Below are positions 22,873 to 33,357 of a DNA stretch of 64,000 nt, one piece after another. Both the position numbers and the translations under genes were made by a program. Below the pieces are notes generated by a model. It worked only from the letters and a program-made list of their open reading frames with translations, was not told the DNA's origin and ran no database searches. Within the stretch, counting starts at the first letter, position 1, and each line of letters opens with the position of its first letter. Source of the stretch: Emydura subglobosa (taxonomy: Eukaryota > Chordata > Testudines > Chelidae); assembly GCA_007922225.1 (NCBI GenBank), contig ML679946.1, positions 97,470,759 through 97,534,758 of the forward strand, written 5' to 3'.

Positions 22873-24639
22873 GGATCACATGAGATGACAATGTAACTCA
22901 TTGCACAAATGCATGTTCAGGCCATCTGTAATGGCTGGCTCACTAGAGAATAAGAGGCTACTGAGTTAGTCCTCAAGTTAGTTCCACTGGTAGAGGTCTG
23001 CACTGTGGGTCCAAAGTTCAAGCCTTGCTTATCATTCATGTAATGCACATTAGCTACAGCTAAGTGGTGTCCAAAACTTAGCATTTCCTTTCTTTTATGA
23101 ATTTGTGTTGGATGCGTGTTACAATTAACCAACTAGATTGATTTATGGAATATTTTAATGGAAGGAACGTTTTTCATTTTAAACATAGACACACTTTTTT
23201 AAATGAGAAGTCAATGTTAATTTTCTTTCCCTAACTCATGGAGAGAATAGTCACTCATGTATTCTTTTTTTAAGAGCACTTGGGAGAATCAGGAAATTTC
23301 GGTGAAAGTTGTAAGTACAATTATTGGAGTAGCTGTTTCTTCAGTGACATTGATAAAGACATGGTAATTTGTCTTCTGTGATCTTATCAAGTATTACTTG
23401 CAAGAAAGTCTGCATACTCATTTTCTGTGTATGTGATAGTATTTTGCAGGCCACATCGTTTTGTTTGGCCCCATTTTGAGTCTACATGTAGAGAGTAATA
23501 CTGGATCAAAAATCTAACAATATGTGACACATGTTGTTGATTCTGGACACTTTGTCATCAGTGTGGTTACCACTGAGACACGGTATGCCTGATTTGCAGG
23601 TCAATAAGGTTTTCTATAAATATACTAGTTAGATACAAAACTATAATTAACTACAATATATCATACTCACTAAGCCTGGAGAGCTAAACAGTTACTCAGA
23701 AGGCTGTATACAGGAATGGCTTTTTTCAGGAGCCCTGCCAGGGAGTCAATGGATCCTCTGGTCCAACCACAGCACCTCCTGCAGAGTTAGGTGTTGATGG
23801 AGCGCCCCCCTTTGTCTAAGTGGTGACTTCTTATACCCTTCTATAAACAACCTTCACCTAATTATCTCTCTATCATATATGCTAATTACCTACATTCGAT
23901 TTCCACCCTTAACTACATTCCATTCTCACCATGATAATTGGGGTCGTCAAAACAGCATCTGGTGATAGGAGGGGTGGAGTAAAAGTGTGCCCCTTGGCAA
24001 TAAAACAGTGTACCCCCAGACATTCAAGGATAACTTGTTGTTCCCATCACAGTTATCTATGTGTAGCTGCAAGCATACAGTATCTGTATATTGTCATCTT
24101 ATTGCCATGGTGTGCAGAAACTGAGAGATCTAAGGTTATTCAGTCTCTGCCAACTGGAAGATGTCATGCTACAGGGGTCAGAATAGCCAAGCAAGCAACT
24201 GAAGCTATGCTAGGCCTGTAGGACAGTGGTCAAGCAACTCAAATTATACTGGGTCTCCAACACATGTCACAATAGGGATGACAGAGAAACAGATCAGCAA
24301 CTGCATTAAAGGCAGAGCAAGATGCTGACACCTGACCCAGTGATTTCATGAACTTAAGGAAAATAAATTCACAGGACAACAATGGTGCTGTAGGCACCTT
24401 AAATACAGCCATAGATTGGTGCTGGCCACAATGTCTTCTCCATTTGCCTGTGCTGCTGCCATTGTCCTGATTCCTGTCTGGAGCAAGGGATAAATCCATC
24501 CTATCTTTATTATAGTGAGTGACCCAGGCCACTTTCTCCATTGGACAAGAAAACAGAGGTATCTTCTTTGAAACTGTGATCCAAGAAAAGTCACTCTATC
24601 ACTGTAGGTGACAGTGACAGGCTAGAGGCAATACCCATC
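22873..24639. other. Intronic sequence with possible further LTR fragments
   Basis: About 23565-24220 has a composition unlike its neighbours (alternating CA-rich and T-rich blocks, ending gccaactggaagatgtcatgc). It might be another decayed LTR, but no termini were resolved. The ORFs at 23931-24594 have no recognisable product. Confidence 0.3.
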
Positions 24640-25280
24640 CCTCACTTCATCTCAAAAAAGATATATTAGAAAGGGAAAAGGTACAGAGAAGGTCAGCAAA
24701 AATAATTAAGGATATGGAACAGCTTCCATATGAGGAGAGACTGAGACTATTCAGCTTGGAAAAAAGATGACTAAGGGGGTGGGATATGACAGTAGTCTAT
24801 AAAATCATAAATTGTGTGGAGACAGTGAATAAGGAAATGTGGTTTACCCCTCATATAACACAAGAACCAGGAGCCACCCAAATAAATTAATAGGCAGCAG
24901 GTTTAAAAATAACAAAAGGAGGTTCTTTTTCACATAACACACAGTCTGTGGATCTTGTTGCCAGGGGATGTTGTGAAGGCCCAAAAATATAGCTGGCTTC
25001 AAAAAAGAATTTGATAATTCCTTCATGGAATTTCATGGAGGATAGGTCCATCAGTGAGTTATAGCCAAGATTGTCAGGGAGACAACCCCCTGCCCTGAGT
25101 GTCCCTAAGCTTCTGCCTTCTAACTGCTGGGACTGGACGACAGGGAATGGATCACTGGATGATTGGCCTGTTCTGTTCATTTCCTTTGAAGCATCTGACA
25201 TTGGCCATTGTCAGAAGACAGGATACTGGGCTAGATGGACCATTGGTCTGACCCAGTATGGCCATTATTCTGTTCTTATG
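24640..25280 (+). mobile_element. CR1 LINE 3' end, 5'-truncated
   Basis: The wording runs agatatattagaa..ggatatggaacagcttccatatgaggagagact..ttcagcttgg. It continues through the 3' UTR (gaagcatctgacattggcca, agatggaccattggtctgacc) to tatggccattattctgttcttatg, a typical CR1 end. Collinear with the ends of the 11612-15005 (inverted) and 52770-54835 copies. Confidence 0.85.
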
Positions 25281-27415
25281 GCTGCTTGAATAACTATGGA
25301 GCATTCATGGAGTCATTCCAAAATATACAGAGTGGAATTCTGCTGCTTCACCAACTGCATCTTTTAGACTGTGTAAGATACCAAATAGTGATGGCGAGGG
25401 GGCTAAAGTGGCCACAGCTTTCGCCTTGGTCAATATTCTAGCCAAAATGGTTGCTATGGAGGCAAGAATAACTATACAATCAAATTTAGATAACATGCAA
25501 AGCTGGGTAAATGGAAAACCCCCCCATCCTGCATAGCCCACATAATTCATGTATTATCAGAAGCTACGCATGGAGAACAGAGAGAGCAGTGATCAGCCAT
25601 TATTACCTTTTAGAACAAATTACTATTTTAGTTAGGTTCCTTCAGAGTCTGATGGAACCAGAGTGGCAGATGGTTGTAAACAAAAATATTGATAACCTGG
25701 TAGGCCTGTACAATGATCTTATATGTTCAACTGTCCATTCAGTAGCTCCTCATTACCTCCTTCCTTGGTTTAGCCTTCTCAGGTCACCAGCATGTATAGA
25801 TGTCCTGTGACTGACACATGAAGTAACGGGAAAGGCTGCTACTGAGGGAAGAATTTGGCTGTGCTATGCCTTCCTTTGTAGCATGAAACACTTATAAAGG
25901 CAGTTGCCTACTGGAAGAGTGATAGGACTAGTGTCAATCACCATCAATTCATATGTCCTTTCTGTTGCTTTTCTCAACATTTTGTACAGCATTTTGTATA
26001 GCATGCAATGGGAAATAAGACTCTCAAGTAGGAGCGCCTTGTCCACAGCTGCTGCAGAAAAAATGAAATTCTTTTTTAATTTTCACTTTGTTATATTTGT
26101 GGGTATCATTGTAGGACGGCAGTAGTTCTGTAGTTAACAAATTATTCTAGTCAGAGACCAAGGGAGAGCACAAATTTTAATGCTATATTCAAAAATTTCT
26201 AAAGTAGTTGCATTCCAGTAACAAAAGAACATTTCTTCAAGATCCAACAGCTTACACAGTTAGATGTATTTTGTCTGTATTTTGACCCACAACATTTTAA
26301 TAGCAACATCTGACAACTCTGTAATTAATGGTAGAATCTTAAAAATCCTGGACTTCAAATACTATGTTGAATAATCAATCTAAGGTCACAATGATTTTTA
26401 AAGGCAGGACTGGTGGCACTGCCCAGCACTAAGATTGCCTGATATTTTGTATTATAAGACCCTGTTTTCAGTTGCCTATGACTTTGCCAAACTTTTACAG
26501 TTTGGGTTGAAGTTTCCCATTCTGGGTATGTGTGAGTTATTTTGAAAATTTTCAGATAAAACAGTTCAGTTGTTTCCAAGAATGAGAGTGGGGAAAAAGA
26601 AATTTCCACTACAAGACTCTGATTCAGTCCCAGAGCAAGTCTGTCATGGGCACTGAATGAAGCAGGGTTCCTGTGGTAAAAGTAGTATGTGGTCATGTAA
26701 TTCAAGATTGTGAAAATGCATATGGACATGGGGCTGAGCTAAGGTTGCACCAGCAGCCCTAATTCTGGCATTTCCTAATTTTTTGAATGCTTGACTTTGC
26801 ATCCTTAGTGTTCTTTTAACTTTTTTTTGGGGCGTGAGGTAATAGTATCCAAGCTGCTGGCTTATAACTGAAATATTTTGGTGATGTCATCCTGTTTGTA
26901 TGACAGGCTTATTGGTTTACCTTGGGCAGTCACTTCTTGCTGCAGCAGATGGAAAACATTGTATGTTGCTGATTAACACAGGAGACATAAGAAAAGACTA
27001 CCTTACCTCAGCCTGATCCTATATTTAGGATAAAACACACTACCAGCAATCAAGCTGCCATTTCTCTTTGAGACATGAACTTGGTGCTGAAAGCCCTTAC
27101 TAAGCTGCTCTTTGTATCTGTATAAAAAATCACTCTATAGCTATGGTCTAACAAGGATTTATTTTTAGAAGCAGTCTTCACGGCAAAAAGAATTGGAGAA
27201 CTTAGGTCCTGTTCTACCAGTGATGTGAAGATTTATCTTCTACGCTTATAAATTCAGATCATTAGAGACACATTCTTCACACTGCACCAGGAAAGGACAG
27301 GCAATTACTAGTCCATGTTATTTACCATGTTGTTTAACTGGATAAAAGAGTTCATCCAAGAGGCTTACTTGTGTGGTGATAAGGAAGCTCACTCTGCTTG
27401 ATCAGTGGCAGCTTC
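25281..27415. other. Intronic sequence, nothing recognised
   Basis: Several short ORFs on both strands (up to 124 codons at 26355-26729, minus) have no recognisable similarity, splice context or codon pattern. Confidence 0.45.
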
Positions 27416-27418
27416 TTA

Positions 27419-27702
27419 GGGCTTGTTCATACTTACCCGGAAATTCGGTGGCAGTCGATGGGAGTTACGCAAACTACACTGCGTAGTTTGCGTAACTCCC
27501 GTCGACTGCTTCTGTGCGCTGTTCACATTGCGCTGAGCCGACGGGAGAAGCGTTCCCGTCAGCTCAGCACTACGCTAGTTGAGGAGGTGGACATATTAAG
27601 TCGACTCCCTCATCGATTGAGCGGGTCTCACTGACCGCTCAATCAATCATGAAAGATCTATCTGGCGGCGGTGATTTTGCCGCCAACAGTGTAAACATAG
27701 CC
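27419..27702 (+). mobile_element. Harbinger-like MITE, copy 2 (284 bp), best preserved
   Basis: Ends are GGGCTTGTTCATACTTACCC and, inverted, GGCTATGTTTACACTGTTGG. The target duplication TTA is exact (27416-27418 and 27703-27705). Internally, 27460-27477 and 27483-27500 are perfect 18-bp inverted arms around a 5-base loop. GTCGAC and gcgctgagccgacggg/cccgtcagctcagc make further hairpins. No transposase. Confidence 0.78.
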
Positions 27703-28031
27703 TTAGACAGAGAAAGCAGATACTTCCCTTTTGGCAATATGTAAACTACTTATTTGGGCCTCACTTCACACTTCTCTAAGCATTATAGGATTAATGTCCT
27801 GCCCTCAGCAATTAGGAGCAGCATATTGAAGTCATTGTTGGATGATAATCCCTTCATACTGTTGTGTAAATATTGCTTTGGGAGATTCCAATCAAAGAGA
27901 ATGGGAATTTTTTCCTACTTGATAATTTAGGGTGTTTTTGCTACCTTTCAGACTCTCCCTTTTGGTACCTACAGACTCCCCCTCCATTATGTTCAGCTCT
28001 AACATACTACACTGGTGCTATAGATATCTGA

Positions 28032-28264
28032 GGTTTAGTACACACTTACCGGAAATTCAGCAGCAGTCAACGTAGAGTAGCTTGCGTAACTCACATCGAC
28101 TTACTAAATCCTCTTCTGCACGCCATCTCCACTACACTGCGCCGACAGGAAATCTGTTCCTGTCAACGCCGAACTACGCCTTTTGAGGAGGTGGTTTAAT
28201 TGAGTCGACTTTCATTGAATCAACATTGAGGTGATGAATTTGCTGCCATCAGTGTGTACATACC
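28032..28264 (+). mobile_element. Harbinger-like MITE, copy 3 (about 233 bp)
   Basis: Shares acttaccggaaattc, gcgccgacaggaa, cgccgaactacgcc, gaggaggtgg and the end cagtgtgtacatacc with copy 2. It is more diverged and slightly shorter. The 3-bp target duplication is not evident, so the exact ends are uncertain. Confidence 0.68.
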
Positions 28265-28353
28265 CTGCGTGGTTACATATACACAAACACTAGTAGATAT
28301 TTTAGATATGAATTTATAGGTGCATCTGGTAGATAAAATTCCAGTGTCAGTCA

Positions 28354-28610
28354 GGGTATGTTTACACTACTGACTCCTTGGGGATCTATGCAGTGGGATC
28401 AATTGAGTGGGCTGTGGAGACTCACTTAATCAATCCTGGAAGTTCTCTCCAGTCAACGCCATTAATCCACCTCCCCAAAAGGAGTAAGGCTGCATTGACT
28501 GGAGGGCATCTCCCATTGATGCAGTGCAGTGGTACTGCAATGTAAGTAAGTTGACGGGAAATGTAGCTTGCGTGTCCCCAGTCAACTGCCACAGCAGTGT
28601 AGACCAGGCC
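28354..28610 (-). mobile_element. Harbinger-like MITE, copy 4 (257 bp), opposite orientation
   Basis: Ends are GGGTATGTTTACACTACTGA and, inverted, GGCCTGGTCTACACTGCTGT. The TCA duplication is exact (28351-28353 and 28611-28613). It lies 90 bp from copy 3 and is inverted relative to it. Confidence 0.75.
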
Positions 28611-28613
28611 TCA

Positions 28614-29590
28614 GTCTAGATTCAGAATTAAAGTTATATGTTGTTGAGAAAATATGGCCTTAGTGCTGTCAAAACTTCAGCCAACCTAGGTGAGCAATAT
28701 ATTTATAAACAGAGTAGACCTCACCAAAAAAGCTTCGGAGTACTGTCTCCATCTGCTGGCAGGAAGGAGCTGTTCTCAAACATCTGGACAAGCATAGAAA
28801 ATCTCAAAGAGAAAATTGTCAGGAAAGAAAAGTTTCTCATTTTAAAATGTATTCAGTTCTATTGAAATATTGACCAAGCAGATTCCAGATTTTTTCCCCC
28901 AGTTCAATGCACTTTTGGTTTAGATAATTTAAAAACAAATACAAAGTTTAGGCAGTCTTTGACCAGCATCTTTAGATCCTGAAGCACTTGTTGCCCTATC
29001 ATGTGAAAAGGATATGTGTCCAGGTTCTTTACAAATTCAGAAAATTAAACTTTTTATTTAGTTATTTTATATTTTTAATACTTTTGAAAGTGTTTGAGCG
29101 TTTTGGAAACTGAAGATTCCTTTATTTGCATAACCAGTCTTACCCTGGGCCCTCTGCATAGGTGTAAATTGTACTTGTTGTGAGGAGTGCAATGGCCATA
29201 ACAATAAAAATAACTTGGGTTTTTCAGTTGATGAATTCAGAGGTTTAATTTGAAAGGAAGCTTGCGTTCTAATATAGCAGACTCTTTGTAAAATGCACTC
29301 AGCTCTGTCAGTGGTAAATACCTATAAAAGGAAAGTTACCAAAAACTAAATCTTTCGCTCCGGGGAGAAACAGTTCTTCTGTGAGTGATTTTGGCACCTT
29401 CATACTTTGTGAAATGTTTCTGAAGAGGATGGATATGTACTAATAAATCCAAGACAGTATGGGATGCTATCTTTTGAATCCAAGCACTGCTTAGAATCTG
29501 CAGTGATAGGTACTAGAGGTAAAGTCCCATGTTTTTCACAAATACACAATAACCAGAAATAAAATGGAAAACCACATACAATGAAAAAAT
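28614..29590. other. Intronic sequence, nothing recognised
   Basis: AT-rich with no coding or repeat family signal. Confidence 0.5.
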
Positions 29591-30185
29591 CATTATAAAA
29601 CAAAGCTTCTCCTCAGCCTTGGGAGACTCAATAGTTGGGGCAGCACCCACAGGTGCAAATGGTGAGCTAATAGGATCACTTCCACCATATGGAGTGCACC
29701 AGCCCAGGGCAAGTCCCATGTGGTACACCGGCATTCATGGTGTTCACGTAATGTGGGTGCAGAGGGGGTGGGGCTTGGCAGGGGCTGGCAGGAGGATTTG
29801 GCAGCAGCACAAGTAGTGCAGGAGAAAGACAGACGCATGTACCATGAGTGTTCACTTAAACTAGGCAGCCATTGTGAGGGAGCTAGGAAGAGCGGGTGCT
29901 CATCCTCCCCTGAGCACGTCCATCAAGGGAGCCACTGCACTTCAGTTTTCTCCTTCTTCCATGGAATAGGGTGGAGTGACGGGTCCTGGGCGGGTGCTGG
30001 GCACTGCTGCAGAGGAGTCGAGGGACAGGGGTTGGGTATTGAGACGAGGGTGCCTGGACCTCAGGTGACGGTTGGAAGAGTAAAAGGAGGTGAGGTCAGA
30101 GGGGGCAAGAGCTGTGGGGGAGGAGGATCAGGTGGAATCAGGGTTGGTGGCGAGGGGAGGTGTTGTATGAATGTGTAGATGTAAT
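29591..30185. other. GC-rich island of unknown nature
   Basis: The stretch is richer in G than its neighbours and has a 152-codon open frame (29720-30178). The translation is low-complexity Gly/Arg-rich with no recognised domain. It may be part of an LTR or other repeat. No splice sites or protein match are seen. Confidence 0.35.
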
Positions 30186-30255
30186 AAAGGGACCCAGGGA
30201 GTCAAAGGTGTTCATATGACCCTGTCAATGTCCAACTTTAAACTGTGCTAAACAA

Positions 30256-31512
30256 GGGTTAGGGTTTGTTATACAGAGCCCTTGGCCTGCTTAGAACCAA
30301 GGCAAACACACCATGAAAAATCCTTTTAATCTTTTATTAAAGATACAGAAAAGAAAGAAAAGCATTAAAGCATTTGATATATAAAGTATTCAATAAGGAT
30401 TTTATTCTAATAACACTTCATGTCCCCTTTCCCTTCGGCTGAAGAGAGTTTTTTAAAGGAAACTCCCCCCAACCCCATATGACGATCTTTTAGCTGGTAT
30501 TAAAAATGGTACAAAGCATCCTTTCTAGGGAGATGAGAAAGGTTAGTTGAAATGGGTTGGATCTGTCATTGTTGCTGTTGTTTGAAGTCCAGTCCTGTTT
30601 TCTAGAGGACAAACAAGATGAGTGGAAAGAAGAGAACAGCAAAGATAGAAAATACAGCCTCTGTCTCTGGTGCTGACTCACTGCCAGCCTCACTGCTGGA
30701 GAAACACAGGCACAACACAGGGTCTTATTAGCCATACTGAGACCTGGCAAACTTGTACTAATGTTGTGTTATTTGTTGTGTTTAAGATATTGAATTTAGC
30801 TGCCTTACTCTGGTCGTAGGCTCTCAGCAGTGCTGCAAAATATACAGCCTTGGCCAGCTAAGCCAGACTCCTGTTGGAAGGAAAAAAGAGAGGGGTAGGA
30901 AAGAAAAGAAATAAGGTGGGGAAGGAAAAAGACAGCTGGGGAGAGGGGTGGCAGCGTCTCACTTCCCAGGTGGTTTTTGGGACTTAGCCGGAGCCGATGG
31001 AGGTGGCAGTGCCGTTTGGCTCCCTCTCGCTGGCCCAGCCTGGTCAGGACATTTCTCAGGATTAGGACAAAGAAGGTCCAGGTTCCAGGAGTTACTGTCA
31101 TAATGGTGAAGCTGCCTCCTTCCCCTTTTCAAGTTCTTCAGTCAGCCAGCATTTGCATCTGTCTGTCCTTTAATTTTCCCCAAAAAAGTCTTTCTTTTTA
31201 AAAACCCCAAAAGGGAGTGATGGGTGGAATAGCTCAGTCTCTCAATGTTTGGTTCATTAATTAGGCCTAATTTTGAACACATCAATTATAGTTCATAATT
31301 TCTGGTCCCATGCTTCTCTTGTTTACCAGGCATGATCTTAACACAGTCCTTGGTTATATCAGTAGGCCTTTTTGTTTGGACTAATTTAGTCTTTTTGTCT
31401 CCCTTTTGCACCTTTTTCTATGAACAATTATTGTTATAGCTTAATATGAGATTTTATAAACGTACATGTCTTATTTGTGTAAATTTGTAGGCCCCGTTGT
31501 TATAACAGAGGG
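30256..31512 (-). repeat. Possible retroelement insertion bounded by direct repeats
   Basis: ttgttatacagag (about 30257) and ttgttataacagag (about 31498) are near-identical direct repeats about 1.24 kb apart, resembling a target duplication. On the minus strand, ctttaataaaagatt (about 30330-30345) gives a polyadenylation-type signal. No coding region was recognised. Confidence 0.3.
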
Positions 31513-33040
31513 CAAGGGGGTGTGTGGGTTGTGGGGGTTTGCAGATAAAACAAATAACATGACATTCCCAAAAAGAATTTAACTGGCTCTAACTATAGGG
31601 AGACCTGCAATAGATAGGTAGTCTTACAGTTTTTCTCCATTTCACCTTTGTCCAGTCCTTTCCACAACCGCTTGCACAAAATCTTTTCGCTGTGTTACAA
31701 ACATTCCATTGCCGTCTTGTGTAAAATTTCATGTTTGTTTAACATACTGTCAAGTTCAGACAAAAGTCAGCAGTGCAGGGGTTTAGCAGCATTACTTTGT
31801 TATTGAGCATGATTGGAGAGGGTGCAGGGAAGGGAAAGAGCATTGCACTTCACTGAGCAACTTTGAGCACTTTACGTTCTTATTTGACCTGATTATTAAT
31901 ACTGAACAGTGTGTCAGGTAATACAGATAAATTTTTGTTACTTATAATGTAAATAAGTGATTTTCTCCCTTCCAGTATTTATTGGTTTTGCAGTTTACAT
32001 GCCATGAAATGTGAGTCATTTTTTGTTTAATAGACATTTTAGGTCTGTGAAATGAAACACTGCAAAAGTAATTCTGACAGGATTGACAGGCACAGGGATG
32101 GGGCTCAGCTGCTGTAGGCCTCTAGACTTAATGACAGTCTTACAATAAATAATCTGATACTGTGTGAAGTGATAGAGAATGTCAATTTAAAGTTCTCGAT
32201 TGTCAAAACTAAGATTGTTTTATCACTGAACTGTTGCAGGACAAAGTTATGCTACTTTTTATGCTTCAAATATTTGTCCTTCGTACACAGGTCTGTATCG
32301 CGTGGGCTGACAAACCACAGATGAGAATTTAAGATCTTGTATAGGTCTTCAGAACTTCACCGTGCAGACACAGCTAGAAATTTTAGTTCAGGAAGCTTTA
32401 GATTAGCAATAACAGAGACTCATTCACTGCATTTATTGTTTTGCTTTTGCAGAAGCCAGAATTTTTACACATTTGGCCCAGGTGTTTTCCAAAATTTGAT
32501 AACACTATTTCATTACCTGAGCAGTGGAAGACTCAAATGTTGTCTCAGCTCTGTAGTTCTCTCTCTGAGTTAGATGCAACCGCAGTACATGTATTGTGTA
32601 CTCTGTACATAAAAAGATTATGGGGGAGCCTAGGGTTTGCCGCTCTCTGCAAACTCCATGTTAAAACTACAAACTACCTTGTCTTGATTCAGATTTTATC
32701 TCATGTTAGTAGCACGTTAGCCAACATAATGTAAGAACACAGCTTGTTTTCCTAGTGAAGCCAGGACTTTGGTTGTAGCGGTTTGTAATTCTGTTACTTT
32801 CCAAATAGTCATGCATTCCATCCTGGGTCTGGATTTATCTGGCTGTTGGGTACCAAACTAGCACAGTCACCCACTCTGTATTTTAAAGGTTGTTTCTTAT
32901 CTGTTGCGTTGTGTCCTGTAAACATCTAGTAGGCATTTGACCGCATGTAAGACATTGTTTCAAGCAATAATCATGCAAAAGATTATACATAGCTACAAAC
33001 GTATCGACCATGAAAACGTTGTGGGATGCTGTCCGTGTGA
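31513..33040. other. Intronic sequence, nothing recognised
   Basis: No repeat family or coding signal was identified. Confidence 0.45.
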
Positions 33041-33043
33041 AAT

Positions 33044-33225
33044 AAGCTAGAGGGCCAAGCATCTTGGCGGTATCAAGATTTAGGTGATTTTGCATGCCTG
33101 TTGGCACCTACAAAGTCAGGTGGCAGCTGAAAAATGACTTTTTGAGTGTCACTGCCACCTAAGTGTTGGACTTTGGCCCTAAAAAGGCAGTTAAGTGCCT
33201 AAGTCCCTTGTGAATCTAGTCTATC
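33044..33225. repeat. Fragment related to TIR elements A and B
   Basis: It contains gatttaggtg, ggcacctacaaagtcaggtggcagc, actgccacctaagtg and the terminal-like phrase tgcctaagtcccttgtgaatct. The two halves are roughly inverted, like the ends of the 19970-20880 element. It ends about 70 bp before a KHDRBS3 acceptor. Confidence 0.45.
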
Positions 33226-33298
33226 ATGATTTAAGACATGTTGTTTAACGCTACATTTCTAACTGCATTACTTATGTTGTCTCTTTTTCTTCATACAG

Positions 33299-33357
33299 TG
33301 GAGCAGATTACTATGATTATGGACATGGACTTAGTGAGGAGACATATGATTCTTATG
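33299..33357 (+). CDS. KHDRBS3: KHDRBS3 coding exon, tyrosine-rich tail part 2
   Basis: This 59-nt exon lies between the acceptor tttttcttcatacag (ending 33298) and the donor GTGAGT (from 33358). Joined to the preceding AG it reads [20 protein letters not shown] plus a leftover G. The phase joins both to the exon at 35615 (next residues Gly-Gln) and to the alternative exon at 37147 (next residues Gly-Asn). The YY/YDYGHG cluster continues the tyrosine-rich tail of this STAR-family splicing regulator. Skipping the exon would shift the reading frame, because 59 is not a multiple of 3. Confidence 0.95.

Larger units (their letters stand above)
2845..33298 (+). other. KHDRBS3: KHDRBS3 intron, about 30.5 kb
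   Basis: The intron is inferred between the donor GTAAGG at 2845 and the acceptor (tttttcttcatacag) ending at 33298. The phase fits exactly: AG from the upstream exon plus T gives the Ser codon of Q-S-G-A-D. It is filled with interspersed repeats, listed separately. No additional KHDRBS3-like exon or independent gene was recognised inside it. Confidence 0.9.

Noticed and set aside
26355..26729. 124-codon minus-strand open frame
   Set aside because: No recognisable similarity, domain or splice context. Length is within chance expectation for a 64-kb window.
29720..30178. 152-codon plus-strand open frame
   Set aside because: Low-complexity Gly/Arg-rich translation of a G-rich stretch, with no domain, splice context or protein-like composition.
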